Part shown: positions 17,080 through 26,351 of the stretch, one piece after another | Layout: each line of letters begins with the position of its first letter | How positions within the stretch are numbered: position 1 is the first letter of the stretch | Assembly: GCF_044197065.1 (NCBI RefSeq) | Contig: NZ_JBIQOI010000001.1 | Coordinates: 806,001-870,000, forward strand | Origin: Kluyvera ascorbata_C | Lineage (GTDB): Bacteria; Pseudomonadota; Gammaproteobacteria; Enterobacterales; Enterobacteriaceae | Direction of reading: 5' to 3' | DNA length: 64,000 bases | The notes under the pieces: model-generated | What the model was told of the DNA's origin: nothing | Database searches by the model: none | What the model saw: the letters and a program-made list of their open reading frames with translations, nothing else | Made by a program: the position numbers and the translations under genes

Positions 17080-17931
17080 TCAGAGCAGAGCTTGCTTCAA
17101 TGGTGAAAGGTTTACGCCTTTCGCCACAAAGCCTTGCATCCATTCCGGGGCTTGCTCAAGCACCTGGCGGGCAGCGAGTTCCGTGTCGAATTCAGCAAAG
17201 ACACAGGCTCCTGTTCCAGTCAGGCGCGACGGCGCGTATTCTAACAGCCAGGAAAGCACATCATCAACCTCGCGAAAACGTTTTCTTGCGATAACCTCGC
17301 AATCATTGCCGAATTCACAATTTAATAACGTTTCTATTGACCTGATCGGGGTGTTTCGTGGCAGCTCCGGATCGCGGAATATCACCGGGGTCGGAATACT
17401 GACGCCGGGGTGGGCCACCAGATACCATTTTTCCGCGACTTCTACCGGCGTTAGCACCTCGCCAACGCCTTCAGCGAAGGCCGCATGACCGCGAACGAAC
17501 ACCGGCACATCGGCACCAAGCGTCAAGCCAATGGTCGCCAACTCATCTTCCGAGAGCCCGCATTGCCATAAATGGTTAAGCGCAACCAGCACGGTAGCCG
17601 CGTTAGATGAACCACCACCCAGACCGCCACCCATTGGCAGGCGTTTATCAATGCTGATGTCCGCGCCGCTACCTTCCGGCAGACGCTGGGTATCGGCGGC
17701 AGTTTTCATCAACAGGCGCGCGGCGCGAATAATCAGGTTCTCTTCATTCGGCACACCGTCCACGGGGGTGAGCAACCGCAGTTGCCCATCCTGACGCGGC
17801 TCAATGGTCAATGTGTCGCCGTAATCGAGAAACTGAAACAGCGTCTGCAACGTGTGATAACCATCCGCACGCTGCCCGGTGATGTATAAGAACAGGTTCA
17901 GCTTTGCCGGAGAGGGCCAACAGGTCATCAT
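17080..17931 (-). CDS. ispE: 4-diphosphocytidyl-2-C-methyl-D-erythritol kinase
   Basis: This 283-residue GHMP-family kinase phosphorylates CDP-methylerythritol in the non-mevalonate isoprenoid pathway. The substrate region WPSPAKLNLFLYITGQRADGYH is at the N terminus, and the ATP-binding GHMP motif PMGGGLGGGSSNAATVL is around residues 93-110. The C-terminal part has RLTGTGACVFAEF. Its ATG (17931) overlaps the lolB stop as ATGA, so translation of the two is probably coupled; a second ATG three bases on is also possible. Order lolB-ispE-prs is conserved in enterobacteria. Confidence 0.97.
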   Translation of the reverse strand: MMTCWPSPAKLNLFLYITGQRADGYHTLQTLFQFLDYGDTLTIEPRQDGQLRLLTPVDGVPNEENLIIRAARLLMKTAADTQRLPEGSGADISIDKRLPMGGGLGGGSSNAATVLVALNHLWQCGLSEDELATIGLTLGADVPVFVRGHAAFAEGVGEVLTPVEVAEKWYLVAHPGVSIPTPVIFRDPELPRNTPIRSIETLLNCEFGNDCEVIARKRFREVDDVLSWLLEYAPSRLTGTGACVFAEFDTELAARQVLEQAPEWMQGFVAKGVNLSPLKQALL

Positions 17932-18545
17932 TTAACGATCCAGTTGTCCATTTTCAGCTTGATGCGCTGTGAACCTTCGGTCAGTTCCATGTTAGACGGC
18001 AGGGCCGGTTTAGTTTTGCTGTCATAGCCGCCATACACCACTTTCCAGGTTTTTCCGTTCTGGGTGTAGTTAAGCTCGCTCAGGCGGTACTGGTCATCGA
18101 GCTTATAGTCGGTAGCGTCGCCCGGCAGGCCGAGGATCCACTGGCGCAGGCTGTTGAGCGGAATGGGCATCCCGGTGAGTTTACCAATCATCTCTTCGCC
18201 GTCGGCGGCGGTATAGTGCTGGCCCTTATTATCGGTGAGCTGTGCGGAACCCGGCTTGCCAATCAGTTCAAGCTCAGTGCTGCCAAGTGGGTTGGTCAAC
18301 AGCAGACGATAGTTGTCCTGGCCGGTTTGCTGCCAGAAGAAGCGAGCATAAACCTTTTGCTGGTCGGACAGATACGCAAACGCGCCGCGGGTCTGATACT
18401 GGCTTAATTGACGGACCTCTTGCTGGTGCTGCTTCCACTCAGGGGCGGTTGGGCTTTTGCCCGGGCCCGTTGGCGCAGTGGTGGTACAGGCGGTAAGGAC
18501 CAGGGCTGCCAGCGGCAGCAGGCGAATCAGGCGGAAATCAGACAT
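17928..18545 (-). CDS. lolB: Outer-membrane lipoprotein receptor LolB
   Basis: This 205-residue lipoprotein has a signal peptide ending in the lipobox LTAC (cysteine near residue 20). LolB sits in the outer membrane and accepts lipoproteins from LolA, inserting them into the inner leaflet. Family features seen are the unclosed beta-barrel strands (GAFAYLSDQQKVYARFFWQQTG, YRLLLTNPLGSTELELIG) and SLRQWILGLPGDATDYKLDDQYRL. It is divergent from hemA with about 200 bases between, as in E. coli. Confidence 0.96.
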   Translation of the reverse strand: MSDFRLIRLLPLAALVLTACTTTAPTGPGKSPTAPEWKQHQQEVRQLSQYQTRGAFAYLSDQQKVYARFFWQQTGQDNYRLLLTNPLGSTELELIGKPGSAQLTDNKGQHYTAADGEEMIGKLTGMPIPLNSLRQWILGLPGDATDYKLDDQYRLSELNYTQNGKTWKVVYGGYDSKTKPALPSNMELTEGSQRIKLKMDNWIVK

Positions 18546-18748
18546 GACAATCCTTGAAGTGCGTTGCAGTGATAACGCTTAATGCTAGCGTTGCCTGCGG
18601 GCAGCGTCTACGCTCAAGTTGTCTTAAATCATAAAATTAACCAAGCTCGCCTATTACTCCAAAAGGGGGGCGTCCCTTTTATTGATCTCGCGCATCCTGT
18701 ATGATGCGCTCAGACTAACCCTATCAACGCTGGTACTACTCCCGCACA

Positions 18749-20005
18749 ATGACCCTTTTAGCTCTTGGCATCAATCATAAAACAGCCCCGGTCGCGCTGC
18801 GAGAACGTGTAACGTTTTCGCCAGATACGCTTGACCAGGCGCTGGAGAGCCTGCTGGCTCAGCCAATGGTGCAAGGAGGCGTGGTACTGTCGACCTGTAA
18901 CCGCACCGAGCTCTACCTCAGCGTAGAAGAGCAGGATAATCAGCATGACGCGATCATCCGCTGGCTATGCGATTACCACGGCCTAAACGAAGAAGAACTG
19001 CGCCAGAGCCTTTATTGGCACCAGGATAACGACGCCGTCAGCCATCTGATGCGCGTTGCCAGCGGGCTGGACTCGCTGGTGCTGGGCGAGCCGCAAATCT
19101 TAGGGCAGGTTAAAAAAGCGTTTGCTGATTCCAGCCGCGGACACCTGCACGTCAGCGAGCTGGAACGCATGTTCCAGAAATCCTTCTCTGTTGCCAAGCG
19201 CGTGCGCACGGAAACGGATATCGGCGCCAGCGCGGTGTCGGTGGCGTTTGCGGCCTGTACCCTGGCGCGACAGATCTTCGAATCGCTCTCGTCGGTAACG
19301 GTGCTGTTGGTCGGTGCGGGTGAAACCATTGAGCTGGTGGCGCGCCATCTGCGTGAGCATCACGTGAAAAAAATGGTGATTGCTAACCGTACCCGCGAAC
19401 GCGCACAGGTGCTGGCCGATGAGGTCGGCGCTGAAGTGATCGCGCTGAGCGACGTCGATGAACGCCTGAAAGAAGCCGACATCATTATCAGTTCTACCGC
19501 CAGCCCGCTGCCGATTATCGGTAAAGGGATGGTGGAGCGCGCGCTGAAAGCGCGTCGTAACCAGCCAATGCTGCTGGTGGATATTGCCGTACCACGCGAC
19601 GTCGAGCCGGAGGTGGGGAAACTCGCCAACGCCTATCTCTACAGCGTGGATGACCTGCAAAACATCATTCAGAATAACCTTGCGCAGCGTAAAGCCGCCG
19701 CGGTACAGGCTGAAACCATCGTTGAGCAGGAAACCAGTGAGTTTATGGCCTGGCTACGCGCGCAAAGCGCCAGCGAAATCATCCGTGATTATCGCTCCCA
19801 GGCCGAAACGGCGCGTGAAGAACTCACCGCTAAAGCGATCGCTGCGCTCGAGCAGGGCGGCGACCCGCAGGTCATCATGCAGGATCTGGCGCGTAAGTTA
19901 ACCAACCGCCTGATCCACGCGCCAACCAAATCTCTTCAGCAGGCCGCCCGTGACGGGGATGACGAACGCCTGCATATTCTGCGCAACAGCCTCGGGCTGG
20001 AGTAG
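18749..20005 (+). CDS. hemA: Glutamyl-tRNA reductase
   Basis: This 418-residue NADPH enzyme reduces glutamyl-tRNA to glutamate-1-semialdehyde, the first step of haem and sirohaem synthesis. The catalytic Cys50 is in VLSTCNRTELYL. The N-terminal start MTLLALGINHKTAPVALRERV is typical. The NADPH domain has VLLVGAGETIELVARHL and IANRTRERA. The C-terminal dimerisation domain ends with HAPTKSLQQAARDGD. In E. coli haem controls the stability of HemA through its N terminus. It heads the cluster hemA-prfA-prmC-sirB2-sirB1-kdsA. Sirohaem supply matters for the nitrite reductase encoded further right. Confidence 0.98.
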   Translation: MTLLALGINHKTAPVALRERVTFSPDTLDQALESLLAQPMVQGGVVLSTCNRTELYLSVEEQDNQHDAIIRWLCDYHGLNEEELRQSLYWHQDNDAVSHLMRVASGLDSLVLGEPQILGQVKKAFADSSRGHLHVSELERMFQKSFSVAKRVRTETDIGASAVSVAFAACTLARQIFESLSSVTVLLVGAGETIELVARHLREHHVKKMVIANRTRERAQVLADEVGAEVIALSDVDERLKEADIIISSTASPLPIIGKGMVERALKARRNQPMLLVDIAVPRDVEPEVGKLANAYLYSVDDLQNIIQNNLAQRKAAAVQAETIVEQETSEFMAWLRAQSASEIIRDYRSQAETAREELTAKAIAALEQGGDPQVIMQDLARKLTNRLIHAPTKSLQQAARDGDDERLHILRNSLGLE

Positions 20006-20040
20006 CACAACTCTATTTATAACAAGGTGCATTTACGCCA

Positions 20041-21123
20041 ATGAAGCCTTCTATTGTTGCTAAACTGGAAGCTCTCTACGAGCGCCATGAAGAAGTTCAG
20101 GCGCTGCTCGGAGACGCAGCAACTATTGCCGATCAGGACCGTTTCCGCGCGCTGTCCCGCGAATACGCACAGCTGGGCGACGTGGCTCGCTGTTATACCG
20201 ACTGGCGTCAGGTTCAGGACGATATTGAAACCGCCCAGATGATGCTCGACGACCCGGAAATGCGCGAAATGGCGCAGGAAGAGTTGCAGGAAGCCAAAGC
20301 CAAAGAAGAAGAACTGGAGCAACAGCTTCAGGTACTCCTGCTGCCTCGCGATCCGGACGACGAACGCAATGCTTTCCTTGAAGTGCGCGCCGGTACCGGC
20401 GGTGATGAAGCGGCGCTGTTTGCCGGCGACCTGTTCCGCATGTACAGCCGCTACGCCGAATCGCGCCGCTGGCGCGTCGAGATCATGAGCGCCAACGAAG
20501 GTGAGCATGGTGGCTACAAAGAAGTGATCGCTAAAATCAGCGGCGAAGGCGTTTATGGTCGTCTGAAGTTTGAGTCCGGCGGCCATCGCGTGCAGCGCGT
20601 TCCGGCCACCGAATCTCAGGGGCGTATTCACACCTCCGCCTGTACCGTGGCCGTGTTGCCAGAGGTACCGGAAGCGGAATTACCGGATATCAACCCGGCG
20701 GACCTGCGTATCGATACCTTCCGCTCCTCGGGCGCGGGCGGTCAGCACGTTAACACCACCGACTCCGCTATCCGTATTACCCACTTGCCAACCGGCATCG
20801 TGGTGGAGTGTCAGGACGAACGTTCCCAGCATAAAAACAAAGCTAAAGCGATGTCGGTGCTGGGTTCGCGTATTCGCGCGGCGGAAATCGCCCGTCGTCA
20901 GCAGGCGGAAGCCTCCGAGCGCCGTAACCTGCTGGGCAGCGGTGACCGCAGCGACCGTAACCGTACCTATAACTTCCCGCAGGGCCGCGTGACCGACCAC
21001 CGTATTAACCTGACGCTTTACCGCCTGGATGAAACCATGGAAGGTAAGCTGGATATGCTGATTGAGCCTATCGTGCAGGAATACCAGGCCGACCAGCTGG
21101 CGGCGCTTTCCGAGCAGGAATGA
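20041..21123 (+). CDS. prfA: Peptide chain release factor 1
   Basis: This 360-residue factor recognises UAA and UAG. It carries the tripeptide anticodon PAT in RVPATESQGRIHTS (about residues 186-188) and the peptidyl-transferase motif GGQ in GAGGQHVNTTDSAI (about 233-235), whose glutamine is methylated by the next gene product. Acidic, coiled N-terminal residues (EEELEQQLQVLLLP) form domain 1. AAGGTG lies upstream of the ATG; its 3' end overlaps prmC by four bases. Confidence 0.98.
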   Translation: MKPSIVAKLEALYERHEEVQALLGDAATIADQDRFRALSREYAQLGDVARCYTDWRQVQDDIETAQMMLDDPEMREMAQEELQEAKAKEEELEQQLQVLLLPRDPDDERNAFLEVRAGTGGDEAALFAGDLFRMYSRYAESRRWRVEIMSANEGEHGGYKEVIAKISGEGVYGRLKFESGGHRVQRVPATESQGRIHTSACTVAVLPEVPEAELPDINPADLRIDTFRSSGAGGQHVNTTDSAIRITHLPTGIVVECQDERSQHKNKAKAMSVLGSRIRAAEIARRQQAEASERRNLLGSGDRSDRNRTYNFPQGRVTDHRINLTLYRLDETMEGKLDMLIEPIVQEYQADQLAALSEQE

Positions 21124-21974
21124 TGACCTGGCGACAATGGCTGCAGCAGGCCATCGCTGCGCTGCAGGGCGGTGAGAGTCCTCGTCGCGATGCGGAGATC
21201 CTGCTGGGGCACGTGACGGGAAAAGCGCGCACCACTATTCTGGCGTTTGACGAAACCGAACTGACTGCGCCACAGGCTGAAACGCTGGCGCAGCTGCTGG
21301 CCCGTCGCGTGAACGGCGAACCGGTGGCCCATCTCGTGGGCACACGCGAATTTTGGTCGTTGCCGCTGTTTGTCTCTCCCGCTACGCTTATCCCGCGCCC
21401 GGATACCGAATGTCTGGTTGAACAGGCGTTGGCGCGTTTACCGTCCACGCCGTGCCGTATTCTTGACCTTGGCACCGGCACCGGTGCAGTGGCGCTGGCG
21501 CTGGCGAGCGAGCGTCCTGATTGTTCGCTCACCGCCGTGGACTATGTTGCCGATGCCGTCGCGCTGGCGCAGCGTAATGCCGATAATCTCGGTATCACTA
21601 ACGTCATTATCCTGCAAAGCGACTGGTTCAGCGCGCTGGGTGAGCAGCGTTTTGCGATGATTGTCAGCAACCCGCCGTATATCGACGAGCAGGACGAGCA
21701 TCTCGCGCAGGGGGACGTACGTTTTGAGCCGAAAACCGCCCTGGTGGCGGGGGATAACGGTCTGGCTGACCTGGCGCACATCATCACCCAGGGCCGGGAA
21801 TGGCTCGAGCCCGGCGGCGTTATGCTGCTGGAGCACGGCTGGAAGCAGGGTGACGCGGTGCGCGAGCTGTTTCAGTCCGCGGGCTATCTTGATGCTGAAA
21901 CCTGCCGCGACTACGGTGATAATGACCGCCTGACGCTGGCGAAGTGGCCGGGTAATGGGGAGGCACACGGATGA
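21120..21974 (+). CDS. prmC: Release factor glutamine methyltransferase
   Basis: This 284-residue SAM-dependent enzyme methylates the GGQ glutamine of RF1 and RF2. The SAM site is ILDLGTGTGAVALALASERP (about residues 115-135), and the NPPY catalytic motif is in IVSNPPYIDEQD. The N-terminal helical domain (RRDAEILLGHVTGKARTTILA) binds the release factor. It overlaps prfA (ATGA) and sirB2 (ATGA), pointing to translational coupling. Confidence 0.97.
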   Translation: MMTWRQWLQQAIAALQGGESPRRDAEILLGHVTGKARTTILAFDETELTAPQAETLAQLLARRVNGEPVAHLVGTREFWSLPLFVSPATLIPRPDTECLVEQALARLPSTPCRILDLGTGTGAVALALASERPDCSLTAVDYVADAVALAQRNADNLGITNVIILQSDWFSALGEQRFAMIVSNPPYIDEQDEHLAQGDVRFEPKTALVAGDNGLADLAHIITQGREWLEPGGVMLLEHGWKQGDAVRELFQSAGYLDAETCRDYGDNDRLTLAKWPGNGEAHG

Positions 21975-22363
21975 ATCTGTTTCTATGGGTACTCTATTTG
22001 CACATTGGGGCGGCTATCGTCTCGGTGAGCTTTTTCGCACTGCGCTTTTGGTGGAAACACCATAATAGCGCGCTGTTTGATGCACGTTGGGTGCGCGTGT
22101 TGCCGCATGGCGTCGATAGCCTTCTCCTGCTCAGCGGCGTGGCGCTGATGGTGATGACCCGCTATTTCCCTTTCACCGAAGAAGGGACGTGGCTGACGGA
22201 GAAGCTGTTTGGCGTTATCATCTACATCGTTTTAGGGTTTGTTGCGTTGGGCCGTCGTCGGCCGCGCAGTCAGCAGAGCCGGTTTGTTGCCTTTCTGCTG
22301 GCGTTGGTGGTGTTGTGCATCATCGTTAAACTCGCCATCACTAAAGTTCCGCTGTTAGGGTAG
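21971..22363 (+). CDS. sirB2: SirB2 family inner-membrane protein
   Basis: This 130-residue protein has four hydrophobic segments (LFLWVLYLHIGAAIVSVSFFAL, VDSLLLLSGVALMVM, KLFGVIIYIVLGFVAL, RFVAFLLALVVLCIIVKLAI). SirB2/YchQ was named in Salmonella screens for invasion gene regulation, but its biochemical role is unknown. Its start overlaps the prmC stop, and sirB1 begins three bases after its stop. Confidence 0.92.
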   Translation: MNLFLWVLYLHIGAAIVSVSFFALRFWWKHHNSALFDARWVRVLPHGVDSLLLLSGVALMVMTRYFPFTEEGTWLTEKLFGVIIYIVLGFVALGRRRPRSQQSRFVAFLLALVVLCIIVKLAITKVPLLG

Positions 22364-22366
22364 GGT

Positions 22367-23176
22367 ATGAAGTCACTGGCTGATTTTGAATTTAATAAAG
22401 CGCCGCTATGCGACGGCATGATCCTGATTTCCGAATTCATTCGTGATGATTTTCCATCGCAAGTGGTGCGCGAACAGCTCGAATGCCTGGTGGCGCTCGC
22501 GCGTGAAGAGATCAGCCCATTCTGGCCGTTACCGCGCCAGATGGAGCGTCTGATTGAACTCTTCTATCATGAGTGGAATTTCAGCGATTCCTCCGGAAAA
22601 TATCGCCTGTCCGACGCACTGTGGTTGGATCAGGTGTTGAAGAATCGTCGCGGTAGCGCGGTGACGCTGGGCGCAATCATGCTGTGGATCGCCGGCAATC
22701 TTGATATTCCGGTGGTGCCCGTTATCTTCCCAACGCAATTACTGCTGCGCGCCGATGTCGATGATGCCGAGATGTGGCTGATTAACCCGTTTAACGGCGA
22801 CACGCTTGACGAGCACACGCTGGAAGTGTGGCTGAAAGGCAATATTGGCCCGATGGCCGAGCTGTTTAATGAAGACCTTGATGAAGCAGACAACGCCGAG
22901 GTTGTGCGTAAACTGCTGGATACGCTGAAATCGGCGCTGATGGAAGAGCGGCAGATGGAGCTTGCGCTGGGCGCCAGCCAGACGCTGCTGCAGTTTAATC
23001 CGGAAGACCCGTACGAAATTCGCGACCGTGGGCTAATCTATGCACAGCTTGAATGTGAACATATCGCGCTGAATGATTTGAATTATTTCGTTGAGCAATG
23101 TCCGGAAGACCCGATTAGCGAAATGATCCGCGCGCAGATTAATACCATCTCACATAAACAAATTACGCTTCACTAA
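22367..23176 (+). CDS. sirB1: SirB1/YchA transglutaminase-like and TPR protein
   Basis: This 269-residue cytoplasmic protein has the SirB1_N region (AREEISPFWPLPRQMERLIELFYHEWNFSD, LSDALWLDQVLKNRRG) in its first 180 residues. A short tetratricopeptide-like stretch follows at the C terminus (MELALGASQTLLQFNPEDPYEIRDRGLIYAQLECEH). Function is not established. Position between sirB2 and kdsA is conserved, and the whole row from hemA may be co-transcribed. Confidence 0.93.
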   Translation: MKSLADFEFNKAPLCDGMILISEFIRDDFPSQVVREQLECLVALAREEISPFWPLPRQMERLIELFYHEWNFSDSSGKYRLSDALWLDQVLKNRRGSAVTLGAIMLWIAGNLDIPVVPVIFPTQLLLRADVDDAEMWLINPFNGDTLDEHTLEVWLKGNIGPMAELFNEDLDEADNAEVVRKLLDTLKSALMEERQMELALGASQTLLQFNPEDPYEIRDRGLIYAQLECEHIALNDLNYFVEQCPEDPISEMIRAQINTISHKQITLH

Positions 23177-23228
23177 TTAGCGACAAACGCGGTTATAATC
23201 GCGGAAAATTCCCTAACAAGGCGATCTT

Positions 23229-24083
23229 ATGAAAGAAAAAGTGGTTAGCATTGGTGATATCAAAGTAGCAAACGACCTGCCGTTTGTTCTCTTCGGCGGC
23301 ATGAACGTGCTGGAGTCTCGTGACCTGGCGATGCGTATCTGCGAACACTACGTGACCGTGACCCAGAAACTGGGCATCCCTTACGTATTTAAAGCCTCTT
23401 TTGATAAAGCCAACCGTTCATCCATTCACTCTTACCGTGGTCCTGGCCTGGAAGAAGGGATGAAGATTTTCCAGGAGCTGAAGCAGACCTTCGGTGTGAA
23501 AATCATCACCGACGTTCACGAGGCAAGCCAGGCGCAGCCGGTTGCTGACGTGGTTGACGTTATCCAGCTGCCAGCGTTCCTCGCGCGTCAGACTGACCTG
23601 GTTGAAGCGATGGCGAAAACCGGCGCGGTTATTAACGTGAAAAAACCACAGTTCGTGAGCCCTGGCCAGATGGGTAATATCGTCGATAAATTTATCGAAG
23701 GCGGTAACGACAAGATTATCCTGTGCGACCGTGGTGCTAACTTCGGTTATGACAACCTGGTTGTGGATATGCTGGGCTTTGGTGTGATGAAAAAAGCGTC
23801 CAACAATTCTCCGGTTATCTTTGACGTAACCCACTCTCTGCAGTGCCGCGACCCGTTTGGCGCAGCAAGCGGCGGCCGTCGTGCTCAGGTTACCGAGCTG
23901 GCGCGTGCGGGTATGGCGGTGGGTATCGCTGGCCTGTTCATTGAAGCGCATCCGGATCCGGAAAACGCACGCTGCGACGGTCCGTCCGCGCTGCCGCTGG
24001 ATAAGCTGGAACCCTTCCTGAAGCAAATGAAAGCTATCGATGATCTGGTAAAAAGCTTCGACGAGCTGGATACCAGCAAATAA
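23229..24083 (+). CDS. kdsA: 3-deoxy-8-phosphooctulonate (KDO-8-P) synthase
   Basis: This 284-residue aldolase-type enzyme condenses arabinose 5-phosphate with phosphoenolpyruvate to KDO 8-phosphate for lipopolysaccharide inner core. It is the same length as E. coli KdsA. Motifs are FVLFGGMNVLESRDLAM, FKASFDKANRSSIHSYRGPG, ITDVHEASQAQPVADVVDVIQLPAFLARQTDL, KKPQFVSPGQM and CDRGANFGYDNLVVDML. A good terminator follows. Confidence 0.98.
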   Translation: MKEKVVSIGDIKVANDLPFVLFGGMNVLESRDLAMRICEHYVTVTQKLGIPYVFKASFDKANRSSIHSYRGPGLEEGMKIFQELKQTFGVKIITDVHEASQAQPVADVVDVIQLPAFLARQTDLVEAMAKTGAVINVKKPQFVSPGQMGNIVDKFIEGGNDKIILCDRGANFGYDNLVVDMLGFGVMKKASNNSPVIFDVTHSLQCRDPFGAASGGRRAQVTELARAGMAVGIAGLFIEAHPDPENARCDGPSALPLDKLEPFLKQMKAIDDLVKSFDELDTSK

Positions 24084-24098
24084 GTTTTGCTGATGAAT

Positions 24099-24129
24099 AA
24101 AAAAAGCCGACCCTGGGGTCGGCTTTTTT
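24099..24129 (+). terminator. Terminator of kdsA
   Basis: A GC-rich stem (GCCGACC/GGTCGGC) with flanking A and T runs lies 16 bases past the kdsA stop. It could work on both strands. Confidence 0.9.
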
Positions 24130-24137
24130 ATTGCGGT

Positions 24138-24177
24138 TGCCGGATGGCGACACGATGTGTCTTATCCGGCCTACAAA
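24138..24177. repeat. REP element (classic type)
   Basis: TTGCCGGATGGCG, a short spacer and CTTATCCGGCCTACAAA form the classic enterobacterial REP hairpin between the converging kdsA and chaA. Confidence 0.8.
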
Positions 24178-24183
24178 CGGCGG

Positions 24184-24212
24184 GTAGCCCGGCCAAGCGA
24201 AGCACCGCCGGG
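24184..24212. repeat. REP element (GCCCGGCCAAGCGAAGC type)
   Basis: A single copy closely similar to each arm of the pair at 14043-14115 (an A replaces a G in the second half), directly after another REP and just before the chaA stop. Confidence 0.75.
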
Positions 24213-24220
24213 AGCAGCAC

Positions 24221-25321
24221 TCAGGCAAAAATCGTCATCAAATACGCCGCAAACAGCGCCAGATGCGCCGCACCGTTCAGCACGTTGGTTCGCCCAGTCG
24301 AGAATGAAATGTGGCACAGCACCAGGGAGGCAACCATCACAATCATCTCCGGCATGCCAAGACCAAACATCAAATCGTTCCCGGTCAGATAGGCAATCAG
24401 CGTCACCACCGGTACGGTCAGTGAGATGGTCGCCAGCACCGAACCAAAGAACAGATTCATTGCGCGCTGTACCTGATTGTTCAGCACCGCCTTCAGTGCC
24501 CCCAGACCTTCCGGCGAGAGGATAAGCAGCGCCACCAGGAAGCCGGTAAAGGCGACCGGTGCGTTCATGCTGGTCAGCAGCGTCTCCAGCGGGTTGGCGT
24601 TCATTTTGGTGACCGCGATAACCGCCACCAGATGCACAATCAACCATACCGCATGCCACAGGCTGCTGTGCGCCGATGGTTTACCGTGGTGCGGGTCATC
24701 ATCGTCGCTGTCGTCTTCATGCTCGTAGACAAACAGGCTCTGGTGCGTTTTGGTCTGAATAAGTAAAAATACGCCGTACATCGCGGCAGAAATTAAGGCA
24801 ACCAGCAGCGACTGACCAATCGTAAAATTGGCACCCGGCAGCGAGGTCGGGAATACCAGCACAATAATGGCGAGCGGGAACAGGGCAATTAAATACTGCT
24901 TGATGCCAAACAGGTTCATATATTGCGTGGCAAATTTACGTCCGCCGAGCAATAACGAGAAGCCGACTAAGCCGCCGGTCACAATCATGATGATGGAATA
25001 GAGCGTATCGCGCATCAGCGTTGGCGCGGCATCGCCGGTTGCCATAAGCGCTGAAATCAGGCTCACTTCAAGGATAACAACGGAAAGACTTAAAATCAGA
25101 GAACCGTACGGCTCACCCAAACGGTGCGCAAGCACGTCCGCGTGACGAACAACGCTAAAGGCGCTGCTCAGAATACCGACTAACGCCAACGCATTGATAG
25201 CAATAACCACTGGCAATGACTGACTGCTTCCCCAGAAGAACAGAATTGCCAGCGCCACCACCGGGAAAATAAGCGACGTCTCCTTATGGCGAGTTTTCAC
25301 CGCCTCTTGTGCGTGGGTCAT
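24221..25321 (-). CDS. chaA: Sodium-potassium/calcium-proton antiporter ChaA
   Basis: This 366-residue membrane protein has the length and sequence of E. coli ChaA. It has about 11 hydrophobic helices, two CaCA-type repeats with conserved glutamates (SVVILEVSLISALMATGDAAPTLMRD and LLILSPEGLGALKAVLNNQVQRA), and a central acidic, histidine-rich cytoplasmic loop (EHEDDSDDDDPHHGK). It exports Ca2+, Na+ or K+ in exchange for protons, mainly at alkaline pH. The ATG at 25321 has GGAGA six bases upstream and agrees with the E. coli start; a frame from 25333 would add four residues. Confidence 0.96.
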   Translation of the reverse strand: MTHAQEAVKTRHKETSLIFPVVALAILFFWGSSQSLPVVIAINALALVGILSSAFSVVRHADVLAHRLGEPYGSLILSLSVVILEVSLISALMATGDAAPTLMRDTLYSIIMIVTGGLVGFSLLLGGRKFATQYMNLFGIKQYLIALFPLAIIVLVFPTSLPGANFTIGQSLLVALISAAMYGVFLLIQTKTHQSLFVYEHEDDSDDDDPHHGKPSAHSSLWHAVWLIVHLVAVIAVTKMNANPLETLLTSMNAPVAFTGFLVALLILSPEGLGALKAVLNNQVQRAMNLFFGSVLATISLTVPVVTLIAYLTGNDLMFGLGMPEMIVMVASLVLCHISFSTGRTNVLNGAAHLALFAAYLMTIFA

Positions 25322-25685
25322 GTTTGTCTCCATATCTGCAGGTATTTATAATTATAGAAAAAATCAGCAGCATAAATTAACAAATTTTTCCGCCAGGAAT
25401 GTAATCTTTTACTAAAATTTACCCATAACGCCATTTTTTCTCATAGATGGCTATAATATAAAGTACTGACTAAATATTTTTTAAATAACAGTATATTAAT
25501 ACGCTGATTTTCCTATTTTACCAATCGGTAGAACCCGCTTGAACAGAGGGGCGTAATGGGAGACAAATTGCATCCTGAACCATAAAGCTGGATAATATTT
25601 CATCAAAGACAGCTCCGGAGGTCGCCATCCGTTCCCGTAAGAACGCATGTGAAGCAGGGAAGAGAAGTGGCGGTGGAGGTTTAAA
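25322..25685. other. Intergenic region between chaA and chaC; chaB is absent
   Basis: The left half is AT-rich and should hold the chaA promoter; the right half (about 25540-25680) has a more balanced composition but no supportable coding frame. In E. coli the chaB gene (76 codons) lies here; no ChaB-like frame was found on either strand. GGAGG at the end serves chaC. Confidence 0.55.
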
Positions 25686-26348
25686 GTGTTAACGCGTGAT
25701 TTCTTAATGAAGGCGGATTGTACAACGGCGTTTGGCGCCATTGAGGAATCTCTGCTTTGGTCTGCTGAACAGCGCGCGGCGTCGCTGGCGGCGACGTTGG
25801 CCTGTCGGCCCGATAACGGACCGGTATGGATTTTTGGCTACGGCTCCCTGATGTGGAACCCGGCGCTGAATTTTAGCGAGTCGGTAACCGGTACGCTGGT
25901 GGGCTGGCATCGGGCTTTCTGTCTGCGTTTGACGGCGGGACGCGGTAGCGCCTGTCAGCCTGGTCGTATGCTGGCGCTGAAAGAGGGCGGTCGCACTACG
26001 GGTGTGGCCTACCGCCTGCCGGATGACGAAATTGAAAACGAGCTGTCGCTGCTGTGGAAGCGCGAGATGATCACCGGCTGCTATCTGCCGACCTGGTGCA
26101 AACTGGCGCTAGACGATGGGCGGACGGTCAACGCGCTGGTGTTTATTATGGACCCGCGTCATCCGCTGTATGAGTCTGATACCAGCGTACAGTTGATTGC
26201 CCCGCTGATTGCCCGCGCCAGCGGCCCATTAGGTACCAATGCGCAGTATCTCTTCTCGCTGGAGCAGGAGCTACAAAAGCTGGGGATGCCGGACGATGGC
26301 CTGAATGAGCTGATTAACAACGTGCGGCATCTGGTGGCTGGGAAATAA
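25686..26348 (+). CDS. chaC: Glutathione-specific gamma-glutamylcyclotransferase ChaC
   Basis: This 220-residue protein splits glutathione to 5-oxoproline and Cys-Gly. The substrate loop FGYGSLMWNP (about residues 49-58) is the family signature, and LLWKREMITGCYLP holds the presumed catalytic glutamate. SGPLGTNAQYLFSLEQEL is near the C terminus. It is about ten residues shorter at the C terminus than E. coli ChaC. The start is GTG with GGAGG seven bases upstream. It would normally follow chaB, which is missing here. Confidence 0.94.
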   Translation: MLTRDFLMKADCTTAFGAIEESLLWSAEQRAASLAATLACRPDNGPVWIFGYGSLMWNPALNFSESVTGTLVGWHRAFCLRLTAGRGSACQPGRMLALKEGGRTTGVAYRLPDDEIENELSLLWKREMITGCYLPTWCKLALDDGRTVNALVFIMDPRHPLYESDTSVQLIAPLIARASGPLGTNAQYLFSLEQELQKLGMPDDGLNELINNVRHLVAGK

Positions 26349-26351
26349 GTC

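Noticed and set aside
18659..18684. Terminator-like AAAAGGG...CCCTTTT hairpin between lolB and hemA
   Set aside because: It has a short stem and no T run beyond TTTTATT, and lies between divergent genes where termination is not expected; it may be part of promoter DNA.
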